15,140 nt of DNA from JBFJVZ01 sp041623895. Lineage in GTDB: Bacteria > Planctomycetota > Planctomycetia > Pirellulales > Pirellulaceae. The position numbers were made by a program, and so were the translations under genes. Shown here in pieces: positions 1 to 6,708 of the stretch. Within the stretch, counting starts at the first letter, position 1. Each line of letters opens with the position of its first letter. Location: assembly GCA_041623895.1 (NCBI GenBank), contig JBFJVZ010000165.1, forward strand, positions 1 through 15,140, read 5' to 3'. The notes below the pieces were generated by a model, which ran no database searches, was not told where the DNA came from, and saw only the letters and a program-made list of their open reading frames with translations.

Positions 1-21
1 CAGCTGACGTCGCGTCAGCTG
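1..21. repeat. Perfect 9-bp inverted repeat, 3-nt loop
   Basis: CAGCTGACG (1-9) and CGTCAGCTG (13-21) are exact reverse complements around TCG. The arms may extend beyond the window edge. It lies about 120 bases past the stop of the FAD oxidoreductase gene, so it could be a transcript-end hairpin for that minus-strand unit or for a gene outside the window. No T-run is visible to show a classical intrinsic terminator. Confidence 0.5.
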
Positions 22-68
22 GCCGATGCTCATTGACAGGCAGTGGTCTTGGTTCTGAGGCTGCTCGC

Positions 69-82
69 AAGTCTCCCGACTT
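69..82. repeat. Short inverted repeat AAGTC-TCCC-GACTT
   Basis: Five-base arms with a four-base loop lie 58 bases past the stop of the FAD oxidoreductase gene. Similar AAGTC/GACTT palindromic elements are, as I recall, common between genes in Rhodopirellula-type genomes, but this could not be checked here. It could also be a weak 3' end hairpin. Confidence 0.3.
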
Positions 83-139
83 CCGCTACGAAAGAAACGC
101 CTGCCGATTGCGGCTGAAGAATCGTTCAGGGCATAGGGT

Positions 140-1399
140 TCATCGCAGCAAGATCGCATCGGCGACTCGCAGGCCGCTGTTCATGGCGCCTTGGATGCTG
201 GGAGTTTCTCGGTGGTCACCGCAAACGTAGACGCCCCTGGGGCCGCCCAGCGATGATACATCGAGACTTGCCTGAATGGTTTCCAGGGGGCGCGAGGGCA
301 GGGCATAGGGGACTTCGTAGATCCTGAGCCGCCGCCAGCTGGATACTTGATCACCAAACCACTGCGTTAGTTGACCGCGGAGCGACTGATCGAGCACTTC
401 CAAGTCGTCGGTGGAGAAACCTTCGCTGACGCTGACCGAGATCAGGGACTGGCCTGCCGGAGCGTACTCTTGGGCCACATTACTGAGCACCACGGCCGTT
501 TGAATTGGACCCGCTTCGTCGCCCCGCAGGATCAGCAGCTTGCGATCATCGGGTGCTTGTTTGGCCCCGTAATAAAACGTGGTCGTCATGTTCCATTTGG
601 TATCCAATTCGTCCAGCGACAACAGTCTGGCAGCCGCGCTGCTTTCGGTGGCCACCACGATGTTGTCTGCCGTCAGCGTGGTGCCGTCGGTTACATGCAC
701 CTGACGATCATCGATCGAAGCAACGGTGGTGGAAAGGCGAATCGCAGCGGCCGTTAATTGTCCGGCTAATTGCCTGGGAATTGCCGCCATGCCCTCGGCG
801 GGAATCGCTATTTCCCCTTCAGCGAACATGCGGAAGACGAACTCCAACATACGACTGGAAACCGACAGGCTTTCATCCAGAAACACGCCACCCAAAAACG
901 GCCGAAAGAACAGATCGATCATCTTATCGGTGAAGCCCGCCTGCTGGAGCCGCACAAGAGTGCTGATGTTCGGCCGTTCGTACAAGTCGTCGAGCGATCC
1001 TTTGCGGCTGTCGCGGCGGAGTTTGGCGATGCGGAGTTTATCGCCCAGCGTTCCCACAGGACTGAGTGCCGTCGCGATTGCCTGCGCCGGTCGCCGCCAG
1101 GGGTCGCCAAGTAAGGAAAACTTGCCGCCGAACCGCACGAGCGCTCCCGGCTCGAATGTTCGCAGACGAAGCGACGGATAGTCCAGCAGTTCGCGACAGG
1201 CTGGATAGGCGGTCAAGAGGACCTGAAAGCCGTGATCCAGAACAAAGCCGTCGACGATGTCGGTCCTGACCCTGCCGCCCACGCGATCGGTCGCTTCCAG
1301 CAACAACACTGACTTGCCCGCTTGGCTGAGTCGGATCGCGCAAGACAGACCGGCCAATCCGGCGCCGATAATGATCACATCGTGGTTGTCGTTGGACAT
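140..1399 (-). CDS. FAD-dependent amine-oxidase-family oxidoreductase (phytoene desaturase / protoporphyrinogen oxidase-like)
   Basis: 419 residues, ATG start at 1399. The N-terminus carries a Rossmann dinucleotide site, VIIIGAGLAGLSCAIRL (residues 8-24), then an acidic residue closing the second strand in LLLEATDRVGGRVRT, the classic FAD-binding opening of the flavin amine oxidase / phytoene desaturase superfamily. The C-terminal segment VYVCGDHRETPSIQGAMNSG is the second FAD-contact motif of the same family, so the chain looks complete. There is no signal peptide, so it is probably cytoplasmic or membrane-peripheral. The substrate cannot be read from sequence: carotenoid, porphyrin or amine oxidation are all possible, and no carotenoid or haem genes lie nearby. 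It follows the beta-CASP nuclease gene after 12 bases on the same strand, so the two are probably co-transcribed, although no shared function is obvious. The superfamily call is firm and the reaction is open. Confidence 0.9.
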   Translation of the reverse strand: MSNDNHDVIIIGAGLAGLSCAIRLSQAGKSVLLLEATDRVGGRVRTDIVDGFVLDHGFQVLLTAYPACRELLDYPSLRLRTFEPGALVRFGGKFSLLGDPWRRPAQAIATALSPVGTLGDKLRIAKLRRDSRKGSLDDLYERPNISTLVRLQQAGFTDKMIDLFFRPFLGGVFLDESLSVSSRMLEFVFRMFAEGEIAIPAEGMAAIPRQLAGQLTAAAIRLSTTVASIDDRQVHVTDGTTLTADNIVVATESSAAARLLSLDELDTKWNMTTTFYYGAKQAPDDRKLLILRGDEAGPIQTAVVLSNVAQEYAPAGQSLISVSVSEGFSTDDLEVLDQSLRGQLTQWFGDQVSSWRRLRIYEVPYALPSRPLETIQASLDVSSLGGPRGVYVCGDHRETPSIQGAMNSGLRVADAILLR

Positions 1400-1411
1400 G
1401 CTTCTTTACTG

Positions 1412-2743
1412 TCAAATGACATCGTAGCCAAGTTCGACCAATTTTGCGGACAGTACCTTCTTTGGCTGGTATTCGCCGTGTACCAGGCGAATCGACTTCG
1501 GCGGTTCCTGAAAGCCTTTGACGAATTCGATCAAGTCGTGTTGGTCGGCGTGCGCTGAATAGCCGTGAATGCGATGGACATCGGCCGCGATCTGGTATTT
1601 GCGTCCATCCAGTCGTACCCAGTCGCTGCCCCGGCTGATGAAGCGACCGGGTGTTCCAGATGCCTGGTAGCCAACGAATACAATGTCGCTGCGTGGATCA
1701 CCGATGAAGCGTTTCAGGTAGTTCACGACGCGGCCGCCGGTGCACATCCCACTGCCGGCCACGACGATTGCTGGTAGCTCGTGTTTTTCCAGATAGTCGA
1801 CGGTTGAACAATGTTCGCGATGACCGCCGACCGTGGTCAGATTCTCGAACACGAGTGGTTGTTCATCGGTGCGAAGTTGATGTTGCGCTTCTTCGCCCCA
1901 AAAGTCGGACATCTCCTCGTACAACGTTGTGAATCGCGATGCCAGTGGCGAGTCGACGATGACATCGACTCTTTTCATCATCGTTTGGCCCTCACGATCT
2001 TGAACACGCTGAAAGATCCCATTCATTTCATAAAGCAACGCTTGCGTTCGACCCAAGCTAAAGGCCGGGATGATCGTCACGCCCCGATCGTCCAAGGTGT
2101 TGCGAATCACGGCTTCCAGTGTCTGCTGGCGATCGGCCGTGGTTGGGTGCCGCTGATCACCATAAGTACTTTCCAGGACCAACAAGTCTGCGCGCGGAGG
2201 GCTGATTGCCTTGTTCAACAGCGGGTCGCTGCCCGCCCCCAAATCGCCGGAAAAGACCACGATTTCGCCGCCGGGCAATTCGACCTCGAAGATCGTTGAT
2301 CCCAACACATGCCCGGCGGGCCGCAGTCGGATTCGCGCTCCCCCTTCGATTGTGTGCCATTCGTGATAAGGCAATGGCTGCAGCAGTTCGCCAATGTGCT
2401 GTAAGAATTTCTCGATCAGCCGCCGAGACCGTGTGAAGCCGATGCGCAGTGCGTCTTCCATCACCAGCGGAAGCAGCTTGGCGGTCGGCCGACTGCAGTA
2501 GATTGGATTCTTATACCCGGCGGCCAGCAAGTACGGTACTCGGCCAACATGATCGATATGGACATGTGTCAGCAGCAAACACTCGATCCCTTTCAGGGAG
2601 AACTCGATTTCGGGGTTGGGGTGTTTGCGCGCGTCATTGCCCTGAAAGATTCCGCAATCAACCAACAAACTGTGAGAATCATAGATCAGTTGATGACAGG
2701 AACCGGTGACACCCTGGTGTGCGCCGTGGTGAATCAATTTCAT
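1412..2743 (-). CDS. MBL-fold beta-CASP ribonuclease-like protein
   Basis: 443 residues from the ATG at 2743. An upstream in-frame start at 2773 would add ten residues encoded by the tandem repeat and is less likely, because the family normally begins at MKLIHHGAHQGVTGSCH. Zinc ligands are visible: HVHIDH (H60, H62, D64, H65), H145 in RPAGHVLGS and D167 in VVFSGDLG. The beta-CASP part follows with ESTYGDQRH, IPAFSLGRTQALLYE, VDSPLAS and AGSGMCTGGRVVNYL. The C-terminal specificity segment has GYQASGTPGR, HGYSAHADQHDL and a final LVHGE. This is the layout of CPSF-73/YSH1-like bacterial nucleases that cut or trim RNA in the cytoplasm. All metal ligands are present, so the enzyme is expected to be active. 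It is first in a two-gene unit with the FAD oxidoreductase. The real substrate is not deducible. Confidence 0.92.
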   Translation of the reverse strand: MKLIHHGAHQGVTGSCHQLIYDSHSLLVDCGIFQGNDARKHPNPEIEFSLKGIECLLLTHVHIDHVGRVPYLLAAGYKNPIYCSRPTAKLLPLVMEDALRIGFTRSRRLIEKFLQHIGELLQPLPYHEWHTIEGGARIRLRPAGHVLGSTIFEVELPGGEIVVFSGDLGAGSDPLLNKAISPPRADLLVLESTYGDQRHPTTADRQQTLEAVIRNTLDDRGVTIIPAFSLGRTQALLYEMNGIFQRVQDREGQTMMKRVDVIVDSPLASRFTTLYEEMSDFWGEEAQHQLRTDEQPLVFENLTTVGGHREHCSTVDYLEKHELPAIVVAGSGMCTGGRVVNYLKRFIGDPRSDIVFVGYQASGTPGRFISRGSDWVRLDGRKYQIAADVHRIHGYSAHADQHDLIEFVKGFQEPPKSIRLVHGEYQPKKVLSAKLVELGYDVI

Positions 2744-2759
2744 AAATTGTTCTCGAAGG

Positions 2760-2801
2760 GGAACGCCGAACAAGGAACGCCGAACAAGGAATGTCGAAGG
2801 A
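2760..2801. repeat. 14-bp tandem repeat, two exact copies plus one diverged copy
   Basis: GGAACGCCGAACAA occurs at 2760-2773 and again exactly at 2774-2787. A diverged third unit, GGAATGTCGAAGGA, fills 2788-2801, followed by CGAAGT, which may start a partial fourth. It sits 17 to 58 bases upstream of the nuclease start codon, so it lies in that gene's 5' untranslated region or promoter. Repeats of this flavour recur, as I recall, between genes in Rhodopirellula-type genomes; this is memory, not a search. Confidence 0.75.
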
Positions 2802-2961
2802 CGAAGTTAAAACGGTTGTTTCCCCCGCTGGGCCCCCTTTTTCCCGGGAGTTCTCCGTCGATTCGCCTGTTTTCGCTCAATTGACCAAACGTGTCCGCGA
2901 ATCGCCGATGTCAATCATGTCGCCCGCAGGGGAATCAATCTACCAGCCACACCATCCAATC

Positions 2962-2966
2962 AGGAG
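2962..2966 (+). promoter_or_regulatory. Shine-Dalgarno site AGGAG
   Basis: AGGAG lies six bases before the ATG at 2973. It is the best ribosome-binding site in the window and fixes the start of the small plus-strand gene. Confidence 0.7.
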
Positions 2967-2972
2967 TCAAGC

Positions 2973-3290
2973 ATGGCAAAGTTTTACGTTCAATCAGGCA
3001 CGATGCGAAGAGTGGTTCAAGCCGAGTCGTCTCGTCAGGCTGCTTTGTGGGCCGTGCACCAGGTGATGCAACAAGTCTTGCCCGTGGATGCGGATACGTT
3101 GCCGCAAACGACCAGTCAAGCCGTCTCACACCGCGGAGTTGCTGTCTTGTCGGGCAAGGTGACTGTCAGCCAGCGAGGGTTTGACGGCGAAGACGCCGCA
3201 ACGTTACCAACGATGGATGTCGTCGCCGAGTGGAATCAGATGGTGACGACGTTGGATCGGTTGGAGAGAATGTTGTATCGAGCCGCGTGA
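2973..3290 (+). CDS. Small hypothetical protein, 105 aa
   Basis: The gene begins MAKFYVQSGTMRRVVQAES and ends at TGA 3288-3290, with a well placed AGGAG ahead of it. I see no signal peptide, membrane segment or Cys/His metal site. The N-terminal part (residues 1-40) reads as a beta strand pair followed by an Ala-rich helix, QAALWAVHQVMQQVL. The C-terminal 25 residues (WNQMVTTLDRLERMLYRA) look like an amphipathic helix suited to self-association. It is the only complete plus-strand gene in the left 14 kb. It is divergent from the nuclease gene and converges with the zinc-finger protein gene, leaving 40 bases between the two stops. The start and coding status are well supported. No function is recognised; the style suggests a planctomycete-restricted conserved protein, which is inference. 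Confidence 0.75.
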   Translation: MAKFYVQSGTMRRVVQAESSRQAALWAVHQVMQQVLPVDADTLPQTTSQAVSHRGVAVLSGKVTVSQRGFDGEDAATLPTMDVVAEWNQMVTTLDRLERMLYRAA

Positions 3291-3330
3291 GGCTGACCGA
3301 GTTGATGAGACCAACGGCCGCCCGACGTGG

Positions 3331-3735
3331 TTACTGTTCTTTCTTAAGGTAGCCGGCGCTGGTTTGAAAGTATCGCCGCCGCCGGGTTTCGCCTTGGTCT
3401 GCTTGCTGTGTTGCTGCCTGGAGGTCGGCCAGATTGGCTTGACAGTATCGGCAACCGATTTCCTGGAGATGAAACGTGATGTAGTCAGCCGCTTCCGGTT
3501 CCAGGGTGCCGAGGACAAACTGTCCCAGTTCCTCACGCTGCGGGCAAGATAACCTGGCGCGTCGCCAAATCGCGCCGATCGAGTGCAGACCGGCGTTTTC
3601 TCGGCCCCGGACTTCGACCAAGCGGTCTCGCAGCTTGCTGTCGGTGCGGAGCAGGTGCTCCAGTTCCGAGCAGCGGCCCGGGGGCAGGGCTTCATCCAAA
3701 AATGCCGTCAATTCCGCGTCGGAAAACTCACTCAT
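3331..3735 (-). CDS. Putative zinc-finger anti-sigma-like regulatory protein
   Basis: 134 residues, no signal peptide and no membrane segment. Residues 1-45 resemble the helical opening of anti-sigma proteins (MSEFSDAELTAFLDEALPP followed by a helix-rich stretch). Residues 61-105 hold CPQREELGQFVLGTLEPE, then H89, C95 and C98 in the order H-x5-C-x2-C, with C64 as a possible fourth ligand. Classical zinc anti-sigma (ZAS) domains use H-x3-C-x2-C, so the spacing here is a variant; similar soluble proteins accompany ECF sigma factors in planctomycetes, to my recollection. The tail is basic (ETRRRRYF). The ATG follows the FabF stop by two bases (TAG CA ATG), so it is translationally linked to the acyl cluster. 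No sigma factor gene is in the window, so a partner would be encoded elsewhere. The domain assignment is moderate and the function inferred. Confidence 0.65.
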   Translation of the reverse strand: MSEFSDAELTAFLDEALPPGRCSELEHLLRTDSKLRDRLVEVRGRENAGLHSIGAIWRRARLSCPQREELGQFVLGTLEPEAADYITFHLQEIGCRYCQANLADLQAATQQADQGETRRRRYFQTSAGYLKKEQ

Positions 3736-3737
3736 TG

Positions 3738-5024
3738 CTACCCTTCGAATCGGCTTAGACAGAGGGTCACGTTCTGACCGCCAAATCCGAAACTGTTGTT
3801 CAGGGCGTGCTTTACGTTCGCCTGCCGCGCTTGGTTGGGAATGTAGTCCAAATCACATTCGGGGTCCGGGTTTTCATAATTGATGGTGGGCGGCATCACG
3901 CCGTCGCGCATCGTCAACAAGCAGACTATCAATTCGCTGGCACCGGCAGCGGCGATCAAGTGTCCCATCATGCTTTTCGTGCTACTGATGGGAACCTTGG
4001 CTGCGTTTTCGCCAAAAACCTCCTTGCAGGCTCGTGTTTCCACTTTGTCGTTGACGGTCGTACTGGTTCCGTGGGCGTTGACGTAACCAATATCGGACGG
4101 ATTCAGTTCGGCGTCGGCAATCGACATGCGCATGGCGGCGATCCCGCCGTGTCCATCAGGAGGAATATCAGTGACGCGAAAGGCATCTGCGGTTGTACCA
4201 TACCCCGCGATCTCGCCATAAATGTTTGCGCCGCGACGCTTCGCCGATTCCAGCTCTTCCAGTACAACCATGGCGGACCCTTCGCCCAACACAAATCCGT
4301 CGCGCAACCTGTCGAACGGACGGCTGGCTTTGGTCGGATCGTCGTTGCGTTCGCTGAGCGCGGTCAACAGATTAAATCCGCTCACGCCCAGAGGATGGAT
4401 CATGCTGTGGGTGCCGCCTGCCAGCATCACATCGGCGTCGGAGCGGCGGATGATTTCGGTGGCTTCACCGACAGCCTGGCTGCTGGCAGCGCAGGCGGTC
4501 AAACAATTAAAGTTGGGACCTTGAGCGTTGAACATGTTTGCCAAATGAGCCGACGGCATGTTGGGCTCCTGCTCCAGTTCGGCGTTCGCGTTCAATGTCT
4601 TCCGTCCGTGTGCGATGAACTTGGACGCGTCGTACTCGCCATCTCGAACGGCCGCCGCAATCATGCGGGCAAACGACATAAAGTTCTGATCTCCCTCGCC
4701 GCTGCCCAGATACACGCCAAAGCGGGCAGGATCGCTGATCGAATCGATCACACCGCTGTCGGAAATGGCTTGCTTTGCCGCACCGATCGCAAACTTGCTG
4801 TGGCGACCGTGGTCAACATACTCCTGGACGGATTCCCCAGCATGGCTGATGTCCCAGTTTTTGACTTCGGCGCTGATATTGGTTGGAAAGGCCGAGGCAT
4901 CGAACAACGTCGTTCGTGCGACACCGCTACGGCCTTCCAACAACTGGGACCAGACGGTGGCAACGTCGTGACCCATGGGGTTGACCATGCCAATTCCGGT
5001 GACAACTACACGTCTGCGCGTCAT
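3738..5024 (-). CDS. Beta-ketoacyl-[ACP] synthase, FabF/KAS II type
   Basis: 428 residues from the ATG at 5024, chosen because MTRRRVVVTGIGMVNPMG is the standard family opening and GGAAAG stands six bases ahead; the ORF could extend ten codons to 5054. It condenses malonyl-ACP with an acyl-ACP to lengthen the chain by two carbons. The catalytic triad is intact: C178 in NCLTACAASSQAVGE, H318 in VNAHGTSTTVND and H355 in STKSMMGHLIAAAGASE, with K350. The C-terminal glycine loop NNSFGFGGQN is present. It is about 15 residues longer than Escherichia coli FabF (413), with extra sequence around residues 125-155. It follows the degenerate dehydratase gene after 91 bases and ends two bases before the zinc-finger gene. 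Because it is clustered with its own carrier protein and dehydratases, it more likely serves a special acyl product than bulk fatty acid synthesis; that part is inference. Confidence 0.93.
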   Translation of the reverse strand: MTRRRVVVTGIGMVNPMGHDVATVWSQLLEGRSGVARTTLFDASAFPTNISAEVKNWDISHAGESVQEYVDHGRHSKFAIGAAKQAISDSGVIDSISDPARFGVYLGSGEGDQNFMSFARMIAAAVRDGEYDASKFIAHGRKTLNANAELEQEPNMPSAHLANMFNAQGPNFNCLTACAASSQAVGEATEIIRRSDADVMLAGGTHSMIHPLGVSGFNLLTALSERNDDPTKASRPFDRLRDGFVLGEGSAMVVLEELESAKRRGANIYGEIAGYGTTADAFRVTDIPPDGHGGIAAMRMSIADAELNPSDIGYVNAHGTSTTVNDKVETRACKEVFGENAAKVPISSTKSMMGHLIAAAGASELIVCLLTMRDGVMPPTINYENPDPECDLDYIPNQARQANVKHALNNSFGFGGQNVTLCLSRFEG

Positions 5025-5030
5025 ATCGGA

Positions 5031-5036
5031 CTTTCC
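5031..5036 (-). promoter_or_regulatory. Shine-Dalgarno site GGAAAG for the FabF-type gene
   Basis: GGAAAG on the minus strand is six bases from the ATG at 5024. It favours this start over the in-frame one at 5054. Confidence 0.55.
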
Positions 5037-5115
5037 AAAATAATTTGTCAGCAAACAGCGGGCGAATCACTGTAGAGCGGCCGCACCCCAGGCCAGAGCT
5101 GCGGCACTCAAACGC

Positions 5116-5622
5116 TCAAAGATTCTTGTACACCGGCAAGCGATTCCCGTCAGCATCCACCGCGACATGGAAAAAGTTCATCAGCCGCAACATGGAGGCC
5201 AAATCGCCCGGATTGAACAACGGTCCATCGGTAAATCTACCTTCATCCAAAAAAGCGAACATCAGATCGATTTCAGCTTGAAGCGTCTGGCCACAGTGGC
5301 TTTTGCCGATGATCGTGGCACCGTCGTCCTGGACCCCATCGATCCGAGCCTCGTAACTTAATTGATCGCCGACCCGCGCGGGGGCGTGAAATTTTGCTTT
5401 GCCGACTTTGGCCAGCACCACCCGCTTTTCAAACTTGAAATGTTCGGCCACCAGGATGCCGCCCAGTTGAGCCATACCTTCGATGATCAATGTCGGTGGC
5501 AACATCGGAAAGCCGGCGCAGTATTCATCCACCGCATCCTCATCCAAGGCAACATTCTTGATGCCGACAGCATGAGAGCCGCTAACAAACTCAGTGAACC
5601 GGTCGACCCAAAACCAACGCAT
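5116..5622 (-). CDS. FabZ-like hotdog dehydratase paralogue lacking the catalytic His
   Basis: 168 residues from the ATG at 5622, which starts 11 bases after the ACP stop; the open frame upstream runs back into the ACP gene and is ignored. The fold signature is the FabZ central helix region, GFPMLPPTLIIEGMAQLGG (residues 37-55), with the active-site Glu at E48. Lined up with the upstream FabZ-like protein, whose site reads DHFPRFPVMPG (33-43), this protein reads EYCAGFPMLPP, so Tyr34 stands exactly where the catalytic His34 should be. FabZ and FabA use the His/Glu pair for 3-hydroxyacyl-ACP dehydration, so this copy is probably inactive alone or does different chemistry. Acting as the partner of a mixed dimer with the intact copy is the natural guess, by analogy with heterodimeric dehydratases such as mycobacterial HadAB and aryl-polyene ApeI/ApeP. 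The remaining length is normal for the family. Confidence 0.85.
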   Translation of the reverse strand: MRWFWVDRFTEFVSGSHAVGIKNVALDEDAVDEYCAGFPMLPPTLIIEGMAQLGGILVAEHFKFEKRVVLAKVGKAKFHAPARVGDQLSYEARIDGVQDDGATIIGKSHCGQTLQAEIDLMFAFLDEGRFTDGPLFNPGDLASMLRLMNFFHVAVDADGNRLPVYKNL

Positions 5623-5633
5623 CGGCGCGACAA

Positions 5634-6023
5634 TCAATCGCCGATCTTGGTGCCGACGTAGCGGCACAAGTCGCCGACGGTCAGCAAGTTACCAAAGTCT
5701 TGCACCCGCGGGTTTTGTTCAAAATCCGACAAGTTGGCCCAAGGCATACGACGCTTCAGTTCCTGCATGCCTTCGCCGGTCACCATACCGTCTTGCACGT
5801 AGGTGCTGTTGGTCAAAATGTCTTCCGGTGACAACTCTTCGCGGGGGATGCTGATGTCAAAGGCTTTTTCCAGCTTGAACACGATGTCCAAGAAGTCGAT
5901 CGACTCGGCGCCCAGATCACCAACCAGCGTTGCCTCTGGCGCAACTTCGTCATCGTCGACACCCAGCGCGTCGACCAGCGATTCTTGAACTTTGGAAAAG
6001 ATTTCGTCTTCGGACAGTGCCAT
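5634..6023 (-). CDS. Acyl carrier protein with an unusual insertion
   Basis: 129 residues from the ATG at 6023. The longer open frame reaching 6218 has no ACP character before this Met, and GAAGGA sits nine bases upstream. The phosphopantetheine site is LGAESIDFLDI, with S41 as the attachment Ser (E-S in place of the usual D-S). Helix I (SEDEIFSKVQESLVDAL), the acidic loop and helix II (FLDIVFKLEKAFDISIP) are typical, and the closing helix is recognisable as LLTVGDLCRYV near residues 113-123. Ordinary ACPs are about 75-90 residues. Here roughly 40 residues (about 71-112, including the basic, aromatic stretch ELKRRMPWANLSDFEQ) are inserted between helix II and the last helix. The gene lies between the two dehydratase genes, so it is very probably the dedicated carrier for this cluster. 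Confidence 0.92.
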   Translation of the reverse strand: MALSEDEIFSKVQESLVDALGVDDDEVAPEATLVGDLGAESIDFLDIVFKLEKAFDISIPREELSPEDILTNSTYVQDGMVTGEGMQELKRRMPWANLSDFEQNPRVQDFGNLLTVGDLCRYVGTKIGD

Positions 6024-6032
6024 CGAGGTGAA

Positions 6033-6038
6033 TCCTTC
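6033..6038 (-). promoter_or_regulatory. Shine-Dalgarno site GAAGGA for the ACP gene
   Basis: GAAGGA on the minus strand lies nine bases before the ATG at 6023. It supports that start rather than the longer frame. Confidence 0.55.
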
Positions 6039-6105
6039 GTTGGATGCGTAGTTATTTGTATTGGTAAAAGTAACGTGAACGAGGGCTTTTGATGAGATCC
6101 CCAAA

Positions 6106-6594
6106 TCAAAGTTGTTTGGAGTTGCCGGGAAGCTCGCCGAACAACTTTGTGAATTGTGCTCGAATCCGGGTGCGAATGTCGTCGTCCGTACCAAGATATT
6201 CCGGATCGCCGCTCTCACATTGTTCCAGAATCAATCGAGCTGACACAGTGACGCGGCCCGCTTTTTCCGCCGTCGCCTTGACGGTGGTCAAGCGGCCATC
6301 GGATTTGATCGCCTGGGCCGTGATTTGAAGGGTCTCGCCCGGGGAGAGGAAATCGCCAAACTTGACGCTCCGAGCCTCGCGGAGCAGGACCAGCGGGCTG
6401 CGAAAATTGTCGCCCGTCCGCACCAACCAAATCGCCGCCTGGTGGAGCGCCTCCAACATCATCACGCCGGGCATCACGGGGAACCGCGGAAAATGATCCT
6501 GCAGGTAGTCCTCGCCCGGCCGTAGCGTCCGCTGAGCAACCAGCTTTTCGCCGGGCTGAAGCGAGATGATTTCGTCGATTTGGCAGTATTTCAT
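6106..6594 (-). CDS. 3-hydroxyacyl-[ACP] dehydratase, FabZ type
   Basis: 162 residues from the ATG at 6594. The open frame runs on to a TTG at 6753, but that extension (Gln/Lys-rich, no family resemblance) is probably leader DNA. FabZ removes water from 3-hydroxyacyl-ACP to give trans-2-enoyl-ACP. The active site is intact: H34 in DHFPRFPVMPGVMMLEALHQA and E48. The strand region LLREARSVKFGDFLSPGETLQITAQ is the usual hotdog sheet, with the common K-F-x-x-x-x-x-P-G-x pattern. A charged C-terminal tail (residues about 128-162, GTDDDIRTRIRAQFTKLFGE) is longer than in most FabZ proteins. It is the first gene of the acyl cluster, 82 bases before the ACP gene. A candidate promoter stands about 70 bases ahead. 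The specific symbol is withheld because this copy probably is not the housekeeping fabZ. Confidence 0.9.
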   Translation of the reverse strand: MKYCQIDEIISLQPGEKLVAQRTLRPGEDYLQDHFPRFPVMPGVMMLEALHQAAIWLVRTGDNFRSPLVLLREARSVKFGDFLSPGETLQITAQAIKSDGRLTTVKATAEKAGRVTVSARLILEQCESGDPEYLGTDDDIRTRIRAQFTKLFGELPGNSKQL

Positions 6595-6666
6595 CGGCTG
6601 ACGGGGGTAATCACCCGCGAAGGCGGCTGTTTGCTGACAGTGCTGTGCTCGCCATTGCGGCCCCTT

Positions 6667-6695
6667 ACCATAGTTTCCGGCAAAAAAGGGCTCAA
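6667..6695 (-). promoter_or_regulatory. Candidate sigma-70-like promoter for the acyl cluster
   Basis: On the minus strand TTGAGC (6695-6690), a 17-base spacer and TATGGT (6672-6667) match four of six consensus bases each. It would give a leader of about 65 bases before the dehydratase ATG at 6594. It lies in the 237-base gap after the unknown 156-aa protein gene, the largest gap in this minus-strand block. Planctomycete promoters are poorly defined, so this is only a candidate. Confidence 0.3.
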
Positions 6696-6708
6696 GCGTG
6701 GTTTTTTG
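6681..6708. repeat. A/T-armed inverted repeat around the candidate -35 box
   Basis: CAAAAAA (6681-6687) and TTTTTTG (6702-6708) are exact complements separated by 14 bases that include the TTGAGC hexamer. It could be an operator, or a weak terminator for the gene ending at 6832. The stem is nearly all A-T, so it is weak as RNA. Confidence 0.35.

Noticed and set aside
2822..2850. C/G runs followed by TTTTT in the divergent gap as a terminator
   Set aside because: The possible stem is three base pairs (CCC GCT GGG), and no plus-strand gene ends there to be terminated.
3807..5075. 422-codon open frame on the plus strand
   Set aside because: It lies wholly antisense to the FabF-type gene, which has all catalytic motifs. 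The product is His/Gly/Ala/Arg-rich with no motif; it is a GC-driven shadow.
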